From positions 1 to 5,196 of the forward strand of contig WQUP01000113.1 in assembly GCA_009782015.1 (NCBI GenBank): 5,196 nucleotides of DNA, in the 5' to 3' direction. Below, piece by piece: positions 1 through 5,196 of this stretch. This DNA comes from Endomicrobiia bacterium (GTDB lineage Bacteria; Elusimicrobiota; Endomicrobiia; Endomicrobiales; Endomicrobiaceae). The first letter of the stretch is position 1; every line of letters starts with the position of its first letter. The position numbers were made by a program, and so were the translations under genes. The notes under the pieces are model-generated. The model saw only the letters and a list, made by a program, of their open reading frames with translations. It did not search any database and had not been told where the DNA came from.

Positions 1-7
1 AACTAAA

Positions 8-595
8 ATGCAAAAAGAAAAATCGCACCTTTTATATCTCATAGGCCGCCAGATGTTTCGCATAATGTTTGCGGTTTTTTACAGATGGCATGTGGAAGGC
101 AGGGAAAATATACCCGAAGAAGGCGGGGCAATAATTGCGCCTAACCATATCAGCTGGTTTGATCCGCCGCTTACGGGAAGCGGTTTTAAAAGACCGTTGA
201 ACTTTATGGCTAAAAAAGAGCTTTTTGACATCCCGGTGCTCGGTTTTTTGATAAAGCGCACTCACGCGTTTCCCGTCAAAAGAGGCGTTCAGGATATGGC
301 GGCAATGCGCAAAGCTTTTGAACTTTTGGAAAACGGACACCTTTTATTGATGTTTCCGGAAGGCACGCGCTCAAAAGACGGCAAGCTCGGCAAAGCCAGA
401 GCCGGCGCCGGAATGGTTGCCTGCAACGCGCAGGTGCCTTTGATTCCGGCAAAGATTGAAAATACAAACAAGATGTCGAAGTTCAAAAAAATTACGATAA
501 AGTACGGCAAGCCCGTATATCCGCCGAAAGATTTTACCAAAGAGGATTACACGGCGCTTTCGCAGAAAGCGTTAGACGCGATAGAGAAACTGTAG
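8..595 (+). CDS. plsC: 1-acyl-sn-glycerol-3-phosphate acyltransferase (PlsC/LPLAT family)
   Basis: This 195-residue protein should transfer an acyl chain to position 2 of lysophosphatidic acid, giving phosphatidic acid at the inner face of the cytoplasmic membrane. The four LPLAT blocks are visible in order: the catalytic NHxxxxD box (N46, H47, D52), the block ending FPVKRG (88-93), FPEGTRS (116-122), and VPLIPA (143-148). An amphipathic or weakly hydrophobic N-terminus (about 8-27) could hold it at the membrane. The length is slightly below the usual 200-250 residues but all motifs are present, so it looks complete. The ATG at 8 is the first start seen and leaves a normal N-terminus; its ribosome binding site would lie mostly outside the window. 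It is probably co-transcribed with a gene to the left. Its stop codon TAG overlaps the first two bases of a palindromic element. The family is certain; the exact acyl donor and acceptor are inferred. Confidence 0.93.
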   Translation: MQKEKSHLLYLIGRQMFRIMFAVFYRWHVEGRENIPEEGGAIIAPNHISWFDPPLTGSGFKRPLNFMAKKELFDIPVLGFLIKRTHAFPVKRGVQDMAAMRKAFELLENGHLLLMFPEGTRSKDGKLGKARAGAGMVACNAQVPLIPAKIENTNKMSKFKKITIKYGKPVYPPKDFTKEDYTALSQKALDAIEKL

Positions 596-698
596 TTAAT
601 AGTTAATAGTGAATAGTTAATAATTTCGGAGCGGCTTCGCCGCGATATTGAGCATCGTTTGCCGTTAATTATTCACTATTAACTATTAATTATTAACT
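594..698. repeat. Palindromic element 1: 32-bp inverted arms made of 7-bp units
   Basis: The left arm (594-625) and right arm (667-698) are inverted copies matching at 29 of 32 positions. The left arm is a tandem array of the heptamer AGTTAAT (AGTTAAT, AGTTAAT, AGTGAAT, AGTTAAT, then AATT), and the right arm reads the same way on the minus strand. Pairing can resume with CGG (627-629) and CCG (662-664). The centre holds the GC-rich hairpin GCGGC-TTC-GCCGC (631-643). The element fills nearly all of the plsC-ispH gap, starts within the plsC stop codon and ends 15 bases before the ispH start. There is no T-tract after the inner hairpin, so it is not a standard terminator. It may shape the mRNA between the two genes or be a MITE/REP-like mobile repeat; its origin is unknown. 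Confidence 0.85.
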
Positions 699-713
699 TG
701 AAAGAAGGAAACT

Positions 714-1565
714 ATGCCAAAAATTAAAATAGCAGAAAAATCCGGCTTTTGTTTCGGCGTTCGGCGCGCCATAGAGATGGCCGAAAAGACTTCCGGCTCA
801 AAGGGGAAAGTTTATACCTTGGGGCCGATCATCCACAATCCCCAGGAAGTCAAAAGGCTTGAGAAAAAAGGGATTAAAACGCTGCAAAATCCTAAAACCC
901 TTAAAAGCGGCACGGCAATTTTGCGCACTCACGGCATTCCGCTTTATCTTAGAAACGATCTTGAAAAGAAAGAGAGCGTCAATATAATAGATGCCACATG
1001 TCCGTTTGTAAAAAGGGCTCAGGATATAATAAAGGAACTTAGTTCCGAAAACGAAACCATAGTCATAGCCGGCGAAAAGGTGCATCCGGAAGTTGTGGGG
1101 CTTATGTCTTACGGCAGCGGCAAGTGCGTGGTAATAGAAAATCCCAAAGAGGCGGACAAGCTTAAAGTAAAAGGCAACATAAGCATAGTCAGCCAAACCA
1201 CACAGACGCCGGAAAACTTTGACGGTATTGTAAAAAGCTTAAAAAAACGCTATAAGGTTAGGGTTTTCAACACGATATGCAAGGCCACTTTTGACAGGCA
1301 GAAGGCTGCGGAAAAGCTTGCAAGGACCGTTGACCTGATGATAGTAATCGGCGGAAAGAACTCGGGAAACACAACAAGGCTTGCCCAAATCTGCGGCGCG
1401 AAAACAAAAACTTACCACATTGAAACCGTGGAAGACATAAAAAAAAGCTGGTTTAAAAACAAGAATATAATCGGGCTGACGGCAGGCGCGTCAACTCCGG
1501 ATTGGATAATAAAACAGGTAAAGGAGGAGATAGAACGGCAGTTGGAACGACAGTTTGGAGTTTAA
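714..1565 (+). CDS. ispH: 4-hydroxy-3-methylbut-2-enyl diphosphate reductase (IspH/LytB)
   Basis: This 283-residue cytoplasmic iron-sulfur enzyme reduces HMBPP to IPP and DMAPP, the last step of the MEP isoprenoid pathway. The three cluster-binding cysteines are present: C13 in GFCFGVRRA, C96 in DATCPFV and C188 in NTICKAT. Active-site residues are also in place: H41 in GPIIHNP, H73 in RTHG, H124 and E126 in KVHPEV, the SQTTQT stretch (160-165), SGNTTRL (216-222) and GASTPDW (257-263). The length is somewhat below that of the E. coli protein (about 316), which is normal for the short form. The start is supported by AAGGA at 705-709, four bases before the ATG. The last ten residues (ERQL-ERQF-GV) come from a 12-bp tandem duplication and from the first arm of palindromic element 2. 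This tail lies after the conserved core and should not affect catalysis. Confidence 0.96.
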   Translation: MPKIKIAEKSGFCFGVRRAIEMAEKTSGSKGKVYTLGPIIHNPQEVKRLEKKGIKTLQNPKTLKSGTAILRTHGIPLYLRNDLEKKESVNIIDATCPFVKRAQDIIKELSSENETIVIAGEKVHPEVVGLMSYGSGKCVVIENPKEADKLKVKGNISIVSQTTQTPENFDGIVKSLKKRYKVRVFNTICKATFDRQKAAEKLARTVDLMIVIGGKNSGNTTRLAQICGAKTKTYHIETVEDIKKSWFKNKNIIGLTAGASTPDWIIKQVKEEIERQLERQFGV

Positions 1566-1675
1566 AGGCAGTGCGGAGTGAATGAGTTTTCGCGGAGCGA
1601 AAACCTATAATAAGTTTCGGGGACAATATCCCCGAAACACAATAACTCCACTCTTCACACTCCAAACTCCACACT
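1552..1675. repeat. Palindromic element 2 spanning the ispH 3' end and rpsA leader
   Basis: The outer ends are inverted copies: 1552-1563 matches the reverse complement of 1664-1675 at 11 of 12 positions. Pairing continues imperfectly inward, for example GAGTT at 1584-1588 with AACTC at 1644-1648. On the minus strand the right arm reads as five contiguous heptamers: AGTGTGG, AGTTTGG, AGTGTGA, AGAGTGG, AGTTATT (1675 down to 1641). Two perfect hairpins lie between the arms, so the whole could fold as a Y-shaped or cruciform structure. The left end encodes the last four residues of IspH and its stop. The ground plan is the same as element 1 (7-bp-unit arms, GC-richer core containing CGGAGCG), but the base composition differs. 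Confidence 0.7.
1586..1638. repeat. Two adjacent perfect hairpins inside element 2
   Basis: The first hairpin has an 8-bp perfect stem, GTTTTCGC (1586-1593) with GCGAAAAC (1597-1604), around a GGA loop. The second has a 10-bp perfect stem, GTTTCGGGGA (1614-1623) with TCCCCGAAAC (1629-1638), around CAATA. Neither is followed by a run of T on either strand, which argues against intrinsic termination. They could protect the 3' end of a plsC-ispH transcript or be recognition structures of a mobile repeat. Confidence 0.8.
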
Positions 1676-1681
1676 TATACT
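1654..1681 (+). promoter_or_regulatory. Candidate sigma-70-type promoter for rpsA
   Basis: TTCACA (1654-1659, 5 of 6 to TTGACA) and TATACT (1676-1681, 5 of 6 to TATAAT) are separated by 16 bases. Transcription would start near 1688, giving a very short leader that contains the rpsA Shine-Dalgarno sequence. The -35 box lies in the heptamer arm of element 2, so the element appears to carry part of the promoter. The call is from consensus match only; a second TATACA overlaps just downstream. Confidence 0.4.
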
Positions 1682-1703
1682 ATACAAACAACGGAGAAAA
1701 ATA

Positions 1704-3389
1704 ATGGCTTTAGATAAGAATGTAACCAGTTTTGAAGAAAATGAAATGACCATGGCAGACCTCATGAACGAGTATAAAGGCTCGGACAACATGAGCGGCG
1801 GCAAAGAGATCGAAGTGACCATAGTGGAAGAAAACGCGGACGGCTTTATGGCCGATATCGGAATGAAGTCGGAGGCGATGATTCCTAAAACCGAGTTTGA
1901 GGAAGGCAAAATACCGCCGGAACTTAAAGTCGGAGCGACAGTCAAGGTAAAAATCGTAAATACCCGAGGCATGACCATACTCTCTTACAGGGAAGTAGCG
2001 GAAAAAGCGAAATGGGACGCGGTTGAAAAACTTTTTAAAGAAGGCAAGCACGTTCACGGCACGATTTTAAAAACCGTCAAAGGCGGTTTTATAGTAGATA
2101 TCGGCGGCATAAACGCGTTTCTGCACATATCCCAGGTTTCCGCAAGTTTTGTAAAAGACGGCGAAAAGTACGTCGGCAAGTCTTATGAATTTGCGCTTAC
2201 CGAATTTGACAGATACGCAAAAAAAGCCTCGGTTTCCCGCCGCAAAATTTTGGAAGATCAAAAAAGCGCAAACAGGGAAGCCGCGCTCAGCTCCATAGCG
2301 GAAGGCCAGATAGTTGACGGTACGGTCTCAAAGATTATGCCTTTCGGAGCTTTCGTAAATCTTGGCGGCATCGACGGCCTTTTGCACATCGGCGAAATGG
2401 CCTGGTATAAAGTAAACAAAGTCGAAGACCTTCTCCACGAAGGTCAGAACGTCAGGGTGCAGGTCGGAAAAGTTGATAAGGCGTCGGGCAAGATTTCGCT
2501 CAGCATGAAAAACCTCACGCCGCATCCCTGGGACTCGGCTTCCGAGAGATTTCCCGAAGGCCTGATAATGAAAGGAAAAGTAACTTCGGTTATGGATTAC
2601 GGCGCTTTTGTGGAACTTGAGCCCGGCATCGAAGGCCTTTTGCACGCTTCTGAGTACGCATGGAACGACAGCGAAACGGCGTTTAAGAAAAACGTCAAAA
2701 AAGGGCATGAGCTCGAAGTAAAAATTATCGGCGTTGACAAGGAAAACAAAAAGATATCGCTTTCCGTAAAAAAGATACAAGCAAATCCCTGGGACGACGC
2801 TTCCAGGCATTATGCGCCCGGCGCAAAAGTCAAAGGCGCAGTTCAAAACATCATGCCTTTCGGCGCTTTTATAAAACTTCCGCAAGGTATTGAAGGGCTT
2901 GTGCACATAAGCGATTTTTCGTGGACGCAAAGGATAAAGCACCCTGAAAACATGCTCAAAAAAGGCGACGAAGTGGAAGTTGTGGTGCTTTCTGTAAATC
3001 CGCAGACAGAAAAAATATCGCTTTCCATAAAGCACGCGACGGAAGATCCGTACAAAAAATATAAAACCGGAACCGCGGTAACCGGAAAAGTAGTAAGAGT
3101 TGCAGAGTTTGGCGTTTTTATAGAAATCGAGCCCGGAATAGAAGCGCTTATAAAAAACAGCGAAATTTCTTCGATAAAAGAAGAGCGCAGCGCCTCGACG
3201 CTTAAAGAAGGCGACACTGTTGAAGCCAAGATAATAAAAGTAGATTCGAAAGACAGAAAACTTGAAGCTTCTATAAAAAAACTCGAGTTTGACAGGGAAA
3301 AAGAGCTTGTTAAAAAGTACGCCAATCAAGACGACAAGCCCACTTTGGGCCAGCTTTTGGTTGATGAAAACGAGAGTGAACAGAATTAA
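1704..3389 (+). CDS. rpsA: 30S ribosomal protein S1, six S1 domains
   Basis: This 561-residue protein binds mRNA on the small ribosomal subunit and helps recruit it during initiation. Six OB-fold S1 domains can be read in order: about 33-97 (degenerate, ribosome-docking type), 114-183, 200-270, 285-357, 372-444 and 456-529. Domains 2-5 show the typical GxVxxxxxFGAFV...GxxGLLHxSE pattern, as in MPFGAFVNLGGIDGLLHIGE (212-231). Domain 6 is less typical, with ALIKNSE (481-487) where the LLHxSE motif would be. PW-containing linkers precede domains 4 and 5 (HPWD at 274-277, NPWD at 361-364). The length and domain number match E. coli S1 (557 residues, six domains). A GGAG at 1693-1696, seven bases before the ATG, supports the start. 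The tail after residue 530 is charged and probably flexible. A likely own promoter sits in the upstream palindromic element, and a weak terminator follows the gene. Confidence 0.95.
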   Translation: MALDKNVTSFEENEMTMADLMNEYKGSDNMSGGKEIEVTIVEENADGFMADIGMKSEAMIPKTEFEEGKIPPELKVGATVKVKIVNTRGMTILSYREVAEKAKWDAVEKLFKEGKHVHGTILKTVKGGFIVDIGGINAFLHISQVSASFVKDGEKYVGKSYEFALTEFDRYAKKASVSRRKILEDQKSANREAALSSIAEGQIVDGTVSKIMPFGAFVNLGGIDGLLHIGEMAWYKVNKVEDLLHEGQNVRVQVGKVDKASGKISLSMKNLTPHPWDSASERFPEGLIMKGKVTSVMDYGAFVELEPGIEGLLHASEYAWNDSETAFKKNVKKGHELEVKIIGVDKENKKISLSVKKIQANPWDDASRHYAPGAKVKGAVQNIMPFGAFIKLPQGIEGLVHISDFSWTQRIKHPENMLKKGDEVEVVVLSVNPQTEKISLSIKHATEDPYKKYKTGTAVTGKVVRVAEFGVFIEIEPGIEALIKNSEISSIKEERSASTLKEGDTVEAKIIKVDSKDRKLEASIKKLEFDREKELVKKYANQDDKPTLGQLLVDENESEQN

Positions 3390-3428
3390 CCAGGACAAGA
3401 ATTTATGGGTTTTAATTCCCCTTCTGTG

Positions 3429-3447
3429 AAGAGAGTGGTCTCTTTTT
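3429..3447 (+). terminator. Probable weak rho-independent terminator after rpsA
   Basis: AAGAGA (3429-3434) pairs with TCTCTT (3439-3444) around a GTGG loop, and the stem runs into five consecutive T (3443-3447). It lies 40 bases after the rpsA stop. The 6-bp stem is low in G+C, so termination may be partial. Confidence 0.45.
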
Positions 3448-3464
3448 AAGGATTATATATAAAG

Positions 3465-3689
3465 TTTTACCTTCTCCCCTTGCGGGGCGGCAGTGCGAGG
3501 AATGTAGCCTGTCCCCGAGTGTCTAAATCGGGGAAGCACAAGTCTGCCGCGGGCGCGAGATGTGAGCGCCCCGGGTCTGAACGCAGTGAAGACTTGGGAG
3601 GCGCAGCGCTCCCCATTCGTTAAAAGCATACCCCTCACCCGACGCTTCGCGCCACCCTCTCCCGCAAGGGGCGAGGGAAAAAAGGTAAC
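3465..3689. repeat. Palindromic element 3: 225-bp GC-rich inverted-repeat element
   Basis: The ends are inverted: CCCCTTGCGGG (3476-3486) matches CCCGCAAGGGG (3661-3671) perfectly over 11 bp, and farther out TTACCTT (3467-3473) matches AAGGTAA (3682-3688). Several hairpins lie inside: TCCCCGA/TCGGGGA (3512-3518 with 3528-3534), GGGCGC/GCGCCC (3551-3556 with 3566-3571), and the bulged GGGAGGCGC/GCGCTCCC (3596-3604 with 3606-3613). It accounts for most of the 403-base gap between rpsA and the next gene. I see no credible protein-coding frame in it and no clear target-site duplication. It looks like a non-autonomous mobile or REP-type repeat; similar CTCTCCCGCAAGGGG-type palindromes occur in many bacterial genomes, as far as I recall. 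It could also be transcribed as a structured RNA. Confidence 0.7.
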
Positions 3690-3702
3690 GAGTCTAACGG
3701 AT

Positions 3703-3730
3703 TTGTTGGAATTAACGGGAGTGTGATAAA
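3703..3730 (+). promoter_or_regulatory. Candidate promoter for the Pmp-like gene
   Basis: TTGTTG (3703-3708) and GATAAA (3725-3730) are 16 bases apart, each 4 of 6 to consensus, and the -10 is preceded by TGT, giving an extended -10 (TGn). The start would fall near 3737, leaving a leader of about 55 bases. The site lies just outside the right end of element 3. The match is moderate. Confidence 0.35.
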
Positions 3731-3738
3731 GTAAAACG

Positions 3739-3753
3739 GGGGACAAAGTCCCC
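3739..3753 (+). promoter_or_regulatory. Hairpin at the 5' end of the predicted leader
   Basis: GGGGAC (3739-3744) pairs perfectly with GTCCCC (3748-3753) around AAA. If transcription starts near 3737, this stem would sit at the very 5' end of the mRNA, a position that often stabilises transcripts. The octamer GGACAAAG (3741-3748) is repeated at 3758-3765. The hairpin resembles the one at 1614-1638 in element 2. No regulator can be named. Confidence 0.5.
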
Positions 3754-3792
3754 GATAGGACAAAGCTAACGATTCTTGCTAGGGGGTTTTTA

Positions 3793-5196
3793 ATGAAGAA
3801 GCTTTTGTCGTCCGTTGTCGCTTTTGTTTTTCTTACGGCTTGCGTGATTCCTGTCCGTGCGCAGTTTGACTTCGCGGGATATTTGCCGACTTTAGACGCG
3901 CTAAACACGTCAAACGCAGCAGTTTATCCAAATCCTCCGTTTTCCTCAGCTTACACCGCAGCAACGCCGAACCAGTCCTTGTTTTTCACGGTTTCCGGCG
4001 CAACCGATCCCAATTTTAAATTTACGTACTATACCGCTGATACAAACGGGACGCTGACTCCTGTGTACTACGGCTATTCATATGATATAAAGACCGGCGC
4101 AGCAAGCAAGGCGCGCGCAACAACGGCCGCTACAATTACTGACGGCAGTTGGTTTAATATTGCCGGCGCGGCATCCGGCGGAGCAATCGCGCTAGGCGCA
4201 GGCACGGTTTCCGGAATTGTCGGCGATTTTGTAAACAATTCCATTACTGGCACAGCTGCATTAAACGGCGGCGCGATTTATAATACCGCCGCGTCAATAG
4301 GCGTTGCGAACGGTTTGTACGGCGATTTTATCGCAAATTCGGTAAACACTTCCGCTGCCGGACAGGGCGGCGCGATTATGAACACCGGCGCAAACGCCGT
4401 TATCGGAAATATCACCGGAAATTTTATCGGAAATAAAGTAAACAGCGGCGGAACAAGCGCGGCTTCCGGCGGCGCGATATCTAATAACAACGGACAGATA
4501 GCCGTCGGCGGTAAAATCACGGGCGCCTTTATAAATAACGTCGCGCAAAGCAGCGGCACAGGCGCAGCCCAGGGCGGCGCGATACGCAATTCAGGCACGA
4601 CGTCGGAAATAGGCGATTTAGAGTCGCAGTTTATCGGCAACTACGCGATCTCCGTATCAACAACCGGCTCGACAAGCGGCGCAGCAGCCGGCGGCGCAAT
4701 ATGGAATGACACTACCGGCACGATCGGCGCCGTTATAAACGGTCTTTTTAACGGAAACTATGTTTCCGCGCAGTTCAACACGGCTGAAGGCGGCGCGATA
4801 TACAATGCCGGAAAATTTGCTGTTGGCAAAGGAATCGCGGCAGACTTTATAGGAAACAGCGCGCTCTCCGGCACATCGGCAACAAACCAATACGCGCAGG
4901 GCGGCGCGATTTTTAATAACACCGCTACGGCCGTGATGGGAACTATCACCGGAAATTTTATCGGAAATTCCGCAATAGTATCGCCGACCGACCCGGCCGC
5001 AACGACATCCGGGCAGGCTCAGGGCGGCGCGATATATAACGGCGCCGGCTCAAGCATAGGAGAGATCGCCGGCAGTTTTGTAAATAATTACGCTATGTCA
5101 GCGCTAAATGCGGCGATTGGCGGCGCGCTCCTTAACAGCGGCGCGGCCGCAATTATCGGAAATATCACCGGCGATTTTGCGGGCAACTACGCGCAA
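3793..5196 (+). CDS. Pmp-like autotransporter passenger protein, 3' end outside window
   Basis: The frame is open for 468 codons and continues past the window. An N-terminal signal peptide is clear: KK at 2-3, a hydrophobic stretch (4-19), and a VRA|Q site (21-24) fitting signal peptidase I. LTAC (14-17) also resembles a lipobox. A non-repeated segment (25-120), rich in Y, T and P, precedes a repeat region with ten GGA[I/L] motifs (from 129, 159, 192, 226, 261, 300, 333, 370, 411, 443) alternating with ten FxxN motifs (from 146, 179, 211, 246, 280, 319, 352, 389, 429, 462). In Chlamydia Pmp proteins these motifs mark a beta-helical passenger exported by a C-terminal beta-barrel; here a barrel would lie outside the window. 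The repeats are rich in G, A, N and T and poor in charged residues. AGGGGG (3781-3786), six bases before the ATG, supports the start. Adhesion is a plausible role but unproven; the gene could also encode a non-autotransporter repeat protein. Confidence 0.85.
   Translation, partial: MKKLLSSVVAFVFLTACVIPVRAQFDFAGYLPTLDALNTSNAAVYPNPPFSSAYTAATPNQSLFFTVSGATDPNFKFTYYTADTNGTLTPVYYGYSYDIKTGAASKARATTAATITDGSWFNIAGAASGGAIALGAGTVSGIVGDFVNNSITGTAALNGGAIYNTAASIGVANGLYGDFIANSVNTSAAGQGGAIMNTGANAVIGNITGNFIGNKVNSGGTSAASGGAISNNNGQIAVGGKITGAFINNVAQSSGTGAAQGGAIRNSGTTSEIGDLESQFIGNYAISVSTTGSTSGAAAGGAIWNDTTGTIGAVINGLFNGNYVSAQFNTAEGGAIYNAGKFAVGKGIAADFIGNSALSGTSATNQYAQGGAIFNNTATAVMGTITGNFIGNSAIVSPTDPAATTSGQAQGGAIYNGAGSSIGEIAGSFVNNYAMSALNAAIGGALLNSGAAAIIGNITGDFAGNYAQ
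4177..5187 (+). repeat. Degenerate coding repeats (GGAI/FxxN units, 30-41 residues)
   Basis: Ten units run through the Pmp-like gene with spacings of 30, 33, 34, 35, 39, 33, 37, 41 and 32 residues between successive GGA motifs. A typical unit is GGAIYN, a short variable stretch, IGxITG, then DFIGN and a variable S/T/A-rich linker. Similarity is partly kept in the DNA: CAGGGCGGCGCGAT occurs exactly at 4363, 4570, 4897 and 5020. A 25-bp stretch is identical at 4410-4434 and 4944-4968, and a 19-bp stretch at 4400-4418 and 5153-5171, all in the same reading frame. This suggests growth by internal duplication. Confidence 0.85.

Noticed and set aside
594..698. CRISPR array or tRNA-like structure from the regular repeats
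   Set aside because: The unit is 7 bp with no spacers, and the two arms are inverted rather than direct copies. There is no cloverleaf with an anticodon arm or T-loop sequence.
1614..1638. Intrinsic terminator of ispH
   Set aside because: The 10-bp stem is strong but is followed by ACAATAAC on the + strand and TTATTATAGG on the minus strand, without a T-tract.
2328..3398. Long minus-strand open frame of 356 codons opposite rpsA
   Set aside because: It lies wholly against a clear six-domain S1 gene. Its translation is rich in F, Y, R and V with no recognisable domain, as expected from the antisense of lysine- and glutamate-rich codons.
3465..3689. Complete insertion sequence
   Set aside because: At 225 bp it is too short for a transposase, no coding frame is credible, and no flanking target duplication is visible.
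3453..3908. Minus-strand frame of 151 codons across element 3 and the start of the Pmp-like gene
   Set aside because: It crosses the structured repeat and the signal-peptide coding region of the + strand gene. The translation shows no domain, and the frame is explained by GC-rich repeat sequence.
4278..4949. Several minus-strand frames opposite the repeat region
   Set aside because: They are antisense readings of the GGAI/FxxN repeats; their own repetitiveness mirrors the + strand gene.

Overview
The window carries a block of core genes followed by the start of a large surface-protein gene, all on the + strand. The order is plsC (phospholipid acyltransferase, 8-595), ispH (last step of the MEP isoprenoid pathway, 714-1565), rpsA (six-domain ribosomal protein S1, 1704-3389), then a gene opening at 3793 that is still open at the window end. 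That last product has a signal peptide and at least ten alternating GGA[I/L] and FxxN motifs, the hallmark of Chlamydia-type polymorphic outer-membrane (Pmp) autotransporter passengers.

The order plsC-ispH-rpsA is a known conserved bacterial cluster, often preceded by cmk, which would lie just left of this window. A Pmp-like exported protein and the MEP pathway point to a diderm bacterium. My best guess is the Elusimicrobiota/Endomicrobia or a related diderm phylum. This rests on general impression only; nothing here fixes the taxonomy.

The gaps between the genes are unusual. Each of the three holds a different long inverted-repeat element rather than plain spacer. Gap 1 (594-698) has 32-bp AT-rich arms built from 7-bp units around a GC-rich hairpin. 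Gap 2 (1552-1675) has arms that also read in 7-bp units, enclosing two perfect hairpins. Gap 3 (about 3465-3689) is a 225-bp GC-rich element with interrupted inverted ends (an 11-bp perfect block plus a 7-bp block) and several inner hairpins. Elements 1 and 2 begin inside the stop codon or last codons of the upstream gene. Element 2 also supplies a promoter-like sequence for rpsA.

After rpsA there is a probable weak intrinsic terminator (3429-3447). A promoter candidate follows element 3 (3703-3730), so the Pmp-like gene is probably its own transcription unit. The first three genes serve membrane lipid synthesis, isoprenoid precursor synthesis and translation; the last is a cell-surface accessory gene.
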